Source: Plenodomus lindquistii
Lineage: Eukaryota > Ascomycota > Dothideomycetes > Pleosporales > Leptosphaeriaceae
Length of the DNA: 64,000 nucleotides
Reading direction: 5' to 3'
NCBI GenBank assembly: GCA_025504975.1
Contig: JANUWI010000020.1
Location: 1-64,000, forward strand
Numbering within the stretch: the first letter of the stretch is position 1; each line of letters starts with the position of its first letter. Below the pieces are notes generated by a model. That model made no database searches and was not told the origin of the DNA. It saw only the letters and a program-made list of their open reading frames with translations. This document shows, in pieces, positions 61,386-64,000 of the stretch. The translations under genes were made by a program, and so were the position numbers.

Positions 61386-62870
61386 ATGCCTGCCCCTATT
61401 ACGCTACCAATTATGCCAGATGACGTTTCTGAAGATCGTCAACAGCGCGACCTGGTCCTAATGGCGCACGAAGTCCTGAGCGAAAACAAGCGTGCTCTCT
61501 TCGCAGAGGTACCCGACGATTACGAACCGATGGAGGCATTCTTTGCTTTAACAATTAAAGATGCGTTGCGATATATTTGCGAACACACAAATCGTCAGAA
61601 GGTGCTCAAGGCCGTGCAGCACTTTTATGATAATCCTTCAGGGATTGTCGAGGACGTAGATAACGATGCGGAAGATGTTGAAGAGGACACGTCGTCTAGA
61701 AAACGCCCACGCAAAGAAAAGACTACGATGCAGGCACAAAGGAGTTTGGTTAAAAGACTCAATGAAGCGCTCGTACAGACCGTGGCGAGCGATGAGGACT
61801 GGGTCGAAGCACGGTCAAGTCAAGTGGTCACAATTGAGCAACAACGATATCGGGATTGGGTGAAGAGACTGCCAGGTATTGGGGTGAATGCAGCGGCGAG
61901 GTTTATCAGTATGGGTTCGGCTGTTGGTGCAATGGACTGCATGCGAGACTGGCATGCCATAGCCACTGTGTGGCGGCGGCAAAATTCTTATGGGAAAAAG
62001 CTCTTCCAAGGCGTAGCTGTTGCAAGGACAGGCGTTGCAAACTCGCAGTTGTTGCCTGGTACCCAAGGAGAGCAGCGGCTTGTTCGGTCGCAGACACAGC
62101 TTGCAACTGAACTAAATGATCCAGGGGTTGTTGATGAGCTCGGCTTGACGGCGCTTGAGACTGAGACGTTCAAGGAAAGGTTCTTTGATGCCCAAAAGAC
62201 CGCTGTTGACGGTATCGCGGATCATCTGCGACATCGCTGGAAGATGGACAAGTTGTACGAGGAGTTCAATCGCCTTGAGTCAGAAATCCGACGGAGGAGA
62301 ACAGGTACTGGAATGCGCGGTCGTAAATACACGACAATGGCAAAGGAGCACTTGTTCACGACCACATACCAAGACGACCTGGGACGTTTGCCAACTAAAG
62401 ACGATGATCCTGAGCAATGGAGTGCGTTTGGCACGTATTTGGATTGGGGCAAGCGGTGGAATGTGCTTAAGCAGCGCTTTGGCACTATTGGCATTTTCGG
62501 CATACTGCCAAGAGGTGCGAACAATTTCATCGAGAAGACCCTCTCGCAAGCTCGGGTGGAACAGTGGGCCGCAATGGTAAAGGAATGCAATGCGGATGCG
62601 CAGGCAATGGCTTACAATATGGAGCCATTGTTCTTGGCTTGTATGGAGGAGTTGGAGCCACCTGTGGAGTTCGCGTTCTTGGAAAAGCTGGATCATCTGG
62701 TTGGGACGCGTCCTTTGGCGCTATTTGAAGAGTGGGTTTTTAATCTGTTTGTGTTATGTCATGCTAACGTTGATAGGCTCTCATCTGATAGAGACGACGA
62801 TACTGTGGTGCCGGAGTTACAGTTGGCTGTTATGCATGAGGGCGTTAATGGGCACATTGTGGAGGGGTAA
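61386..62870 (+). CDS. GIF-family protein D, intact
   Basis: 494 residues from ATG at 61386 (TCACCATGCC context); the frame is open 17 codons further upstream but only from TTG. Landmarks: AFFALTIKDALRYICEHTNR (about 51-70), basic SRKRPRKEKT near 103, QRYRDWVKRLPGIGVNAAARFI, MRDWHAIATVWRR, and the C-terminal core YLDWGKRWNVLKQRFG then GIFGILPRGANNFIEKT (about 350-385) with Trp-containing and acidic segments after it. It is similar throughout to GIF-C, including the DWHAIATVW / DWRVVLETW segment. No catalytic motif is recognised. It is flanked by the dead TLH6 fragment on the left and an element end on the right. Confidence 0.82.
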   Translation: MPAPITLPIMPDDVSEDRQQRDLVLMAHEVLSENKRALFAEVPDDYEPMEAFFALTIKDALRYICEHTNRQKVLKAVQHFYDNPSGIVEDVDNDAEDVEEDTSSRKRPRKEKTTMQAQRSLVKRLNEALVQTVASDEDWVEARSSQVVTIEQQRYRDWVKRLPGIGVNAAARFISMGSAVGAMDCMRDWHAIATVWRRQNSYGKKLFQGVAVARTGVANSQLLPGTQGEQRLVRSQTQLATELNDPGVVDELGLTALETETFKERFFDAQKTAVDGIADHLRHRWKMDKLYEEFNRLESEIRRRRTGTGMRGRKYTTMAKEHLFTTTYQDDLGRLPTKDDDPEQWSAFGTYLDWGKRWNVLKQRFGTIGIFGILPRGANNFIEKTLSQARVEQWAAMVKECNADAQAMAYNMEPLFLACMEELEPPVEFAFLEKLDHLVGTRPLALFEEWVFNLFVLCHANVDRLSSDRDDDTVVPELQLAVMHEGVNGHIVEG

Positions 62871-63220
62871 CAAGCGTAGGGGGGGTTTTAGTCTAGAGGC
62901 TTCCTTCATGTAAAACCCCCTTTATGTAAGCATTTCGCGGTTAGTAAGCTCCGCAATTTCTGATCTTGGCATAACTATTGCATTGCAATCGCGCACTTAG
63001 TCTACACGTACTTTAGGCTAAAACAGCGCCGCTTGTTGATCTTGGCAGCTGTTTAACGTTGTAATCGTACAACTAATATAGATTCTACGTATTTGTTATT
63101 ACGCTCGTTAGTAGCAAACCTTTGAATACTAATACTCTAGTAGATTCCAAGTTTTTTGCAAAACTTCAACCTAGGCGCTTGGGCCACATTTTTGCTAATT
63201 ATTGGCTGTAATCGAATATT
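62871..63220. other. 3' flank of GIF-D
   Basis: AT-rich. An inverted repeat, GGGGGGTTTTA ... TAAAACCCCC at about 62880-62922, just after the stop could act in transcript termination. Nothing else is recognised. Confidence 0.45.
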
Positions 63221-63345
63221 AACGGCATAGAGGGGGTGTTCCTGGAATTACGCAGGGCGCGGGATATCTCAGCCCTAACAAAAAAAAACCCTAACGACAT
63301 GGAGGGCTCCATGTCGTTGACGCCATGGGTTAGGCTCTTACTGTA
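63221..63345. repeat. Element end, single palindromic unit
   Basis: GGCATAGAGGGGGTGTTCCT, GGAATTACGCAG, GGCGCGGGATATCTCAGCCC, TAACA(A)8, CCCTAACGACATGGAGGG, CTCCATGTCGTTGACG, CCATGGGTTAGG, CTCTTACTG. It is almost identical to the long units of the array at 7080-7330, but present once, 55 kb away, with an unmutated palindrome. It closes the TLH6/GIF-D module. Confidence 0.88.
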
Positions 63346-63444
63346 AATTAGTTGCCTGTTAATCTATTACCTACCAAGATAAAGATAAGATATTCTAGCT
63401 TTTTCAATAGCTGTTAGATTCCCTAAGCTACTTTACACCCTTTG
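63346..63444. other. Spacer
   Basis: AT-rich spacer; nothing recognised. Confidence 0.4.
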
Positions 63445-64000
63445 CTACGAGCCTTTTGTGTAACTATTCTCGACGTTAATCTGTACATCATGTGCTTGCA
63501 GGATTGGCTCCTCTATCCTCTTGTAGAAACTCGCAGCATCAGGACCTCCAGAGTGTGTTGCTAGCGTAGTCTGCTCCTTTGCATAGTTTGCCCATTCCTT
63601 GGATACCTGCGCCCACGCTTCCACCCAGTCTTGTTCTGTCCCGCCGCGCTCGCAGAACGGCTGTTTTCCAACGCAATACTTTGCAAGCGTGTCTTGGTAC
63701 TTTTCCTTGCCCTCCTCCAAGATCGCCCGCATAATGGTTGTTTCAATGGTTTGCAAACCCTTCATTCGAGCGATGCGGAACGCCTGCGCAGGTCCAATCC
63801 CAGAGTGCATCACTATTGCTTTGGTTAGTCTACATCGCTACTACCGCATGGCTAGGAGGGATAGGATGCTTACTTGTCCTTGTATTTCCAATTGCGTACT
63901 TCTGGATCGCTGCCCTAGCATGCTCTACGAACTTTGCAGGTACCGTGCGCCTATCTAGCACATCCCCCCCTTGCGCTGGTATACCTTGTACGCCTAACAC
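63445..64000 (-). CDS. C-terminal exons of a hypothetical gene running off the right edge
   Basis: Last exon 63812-63445, intron 63873-63813 (61 bases; GTAAGC donor, CTAAC branch-like word, CAATAG acceptor), previous exon from 63874 to beyond 64000. The joined frame reads RTVPAKFVEHARAAIQKYAIG then MMHSGIGPAQAFRIARMKGL and continues for about 120 residues with KYCVGKQPFC and a Trp-rich EAWAQVSKEWANYAK helix. The frame stays open to the window edge. I do not recognise the family. It may belong to a further element to the right, since it starts directly after an element end. Confidence 0.55.

Overview
The window is the left end of a linear eukaryotic chromosome, almost certainly from a filamentous ascomycete (Pezizomycotina). 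It opens with (CCCTAA)n telomere repeats. Genes carry short 48-61 nt introns with GTAAGT- or GTAGGT-type donors. A cytosine methyltransferase of the fungal RID/Masc type is present in pieces, and several genes have decayed through stop codons of the kind C-to-T transitions produce, which resembles RIP. I cannot name the species.

Layout. 1-131: telomere. 131-1640: AT-rich tract with no G at all on the + strand from about 15 to 1015. 2015-6691: a complete telomere-linked RecQ gene (TLH1) transcribed towards the telomere. 6840-9215: an element end followed by a tandem array of palindromic units edged by telomere-like CCCTAA/TTAGGG. 9152-15265: two further family members, one YR+helicase copy truncated at both ends (TLH2) and one recombinase-only gene (TLH3). 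15.5-27.4 kb: an ordinary accessory region with a secreted Lys-Pro repeat protein, an F-box-like protein, a secreted deaminase-like protein, an SGNH esterase, a membrane protein, one member of a helicase-associated family (GIF-A) and a BTB-like protein. 27.7-29.6 kb: a methyltransferase whose halves are in swapped order. 29.6-34.5 kb: gene-free repeats. 35-42 kb: an SNF2-like pseudogene and three small host-type genes. 42-62.9 kb: decayed or intact copies of a two-gene module, plus a Tdp1 pseudogene. 63.4-64 kb: the C-terminal exons of a gene that runs off the right edge.

Main proposal. The telomere-linked genes fuse an OrsD-like C2H2 region, a tyrosine-recombinase (YR) domain with recognisable R, K, R, H and Y catalytic positions, and a RecQ-type helicase. 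At three loci (42-50.5, 53.4-59.4 and 60.2-62.9 kb) such a gene or remnant lies head-to-head with a gene of a second family, here called the GIF family after its shared G-x-GIF-x-LLP motif. The modules at 53-63 kb are bounded by copies of the same palindromic, telomere-like end sequence that is amplified next to TLH1. I infer a mobile or telomere-associated element of the form end - YR-RecQ (leftward) - GIF gene (rightward) - end. TLH1, TLH3, GIF-C and GIF-D look intact; the other copies are decayed or truncated.
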